Source of the DNA: an uncultured Alphaproteobacteria bacterium
Lineage (GTDB): Bacteria > Pseudomonadota > Alphaproteobacteria > CAAHEQ01 > UBA3637
Assembly: GCA_944391545.1 (NCBI GenBank)
Contig: CALXTZ010000026.1
Location: forward strand, 1 to 14,829
DNA: 14,829 nucleotides
Direction of reading: 5' to 3'
Numbering within the stretch: position 1 is the stretch's first letter; each line of letters begins with the position of its first letter. This document shows, piece after piece, positions 14,538 through 14,829 of the stretch. The notes under the pieces are model-generated. The model saw nothing but the letters and a program-made list of their open reading frames with translations, made no database searches and had not been told where the DNA came from. Position numbers and translations under genes: made by a program.

Positions 14538-14829
14538 TGTTGGACATGGAAATCGGAAAGCTGACGGCGCGGTTGGATGCCGTTCAACAAGACATTCAAG
14601 AGATGAAAACGCAAATTGACTTGCTGCGCCGGCAAGTCGCCGTTTTACCGGCGGACTTACAAAAAGAAACGGAAAAACGGTTTATGACGCGCCTTGAACT
14701 GATGCCGATTAAAAATGCGCTGTCCATGATGGTTCTGACGACCTTAAGCGCGATTTGTATGGGATTGGTTCAAGTGTTTTTTAATTTGTTTTACCCCGTC
14801 CGTGAGGGTCGGACTGCCCGGAACCCTTT
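14537..14829 (+). CDS. Coiled-coil plus membrane protein, holin-like (XhlA type), partial
   Basis: The start overlaps the hydrolase stop (TAATG); a second ATG at 14546 is also possible. The frame remains open to the window edge (97 codons). Residues about 8-50 form a coiled coil (heptads such as LTARLDAVQQDIQEMKTQI and LLRRQVAVL). An amphipathic stretch follows, then one hydrophobic segment (about 65-88, ALSMMVLTTLSAICMGLVQVFF) suited to span the membrane. An N-terminal coiled coil with a C-terminal single span beside an endolysin recalls XhlA-type proteins that aid holin function; a spanin-like role is a second choice. The real C-terminus is not in the window. Confidence 0.65.
   Translation, partial: MLDMEIGKLTARLDAVQQDIQEMKTQIDLLRRQVAVLPADLQKETEKRFMTRLELMPIKNALSMMVLTTLSAICMGLVQVFFNLFYPVREGRTARNP

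Noticed and set aside
1..14829. CRISPR array, insertion sequence or rRNA
   Set aside because: No regular short direct repeats with spacers, no transposase, and no rRNA-like sequence were seen on either strand.

Overview
The window looks like alphaproteobacterial chromosome of moderate GC (about 45-50 % by eye). The support is the divergent priA-xerC pair, the type of S24 repressor, and the close resemblance of many proteins to alphaproteobacterial prophage families. These resemblances are from memory; no search was run. The genus cannot be named.

Layout. Positions 58-102 hold the 3' half of a tRNA-Thr(GGT) gene, from the anticodon loop to CCA, followed by an intrinsic terminator. The 5' half is absent and an open reading frame from the left runs through the tRNA sequence. 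This is the usual footprint of an integrated element lying to the left. Next comes priA on the minus strand. It is well conserved for about 585 residues, then its normal C-terminal domain is replaced by unrelated sequence. xerC follows divergently on the plus strand and ends in a strong terminator. About 385 bases without a convincing gene follow. After that come a promoter, a highly structured RNA of about 200 nt ending in an intrinsic terminator, and a 90-residue HTH-like protein.

From about 4.2 kb to the right edge is a phage-derived locus. A self-cleaving S24 (CI/LexA-type) repressor on the minus strand faces a sigma70-like promoter driving two small genes (a Cys-rich protein and a possible permuted papain-like protein). 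A second strong promoter at 5844-5872 starts a single plus-strand morphogenesis operon: small protein, T7-like portal, Bbp19-like protein, scaffold, major capsid protein, tail tube A, tail tube B/nozzle, two small unknown proteins, TerL, cell wall hydrolase and a holin-like coiled-coil/membrane protein cut by the window edge. This is a podovirus head-neck-tail, packaging and lysis module. Genes overlap or abut, all frames are open, and strong AGGAG-type ribosome binding sites recur.

Regulation can be partly read from the sequence. A 7-bp-arm palindrome between the repressor promoter and the divergent promoter has a close sequence match immediately upstream of the morphogenesis promoter. One repressor could therefore shut both until RecA-stimulated cleavage. 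The morphogenesis leader also carries an intrinsic terminator between promoter and first gene, so read-through control is likely. Two further terminators flank the capsid gene.

No integrase, replication or recombination gene of phage type lies between repressor and structural genes. The locus sits beside the housekeeping xerC. A compact or domesticated podoviral particle locus (possibly gene-transfer-agent-like) is therefore worth testing against an ordinary prophage; the window alone cannot decide. The best candidates for something undescribed are the structured RNA with possible alternative pairings (3703-3903) and the repressor-controlled, leader-attenuated podoviral operon.
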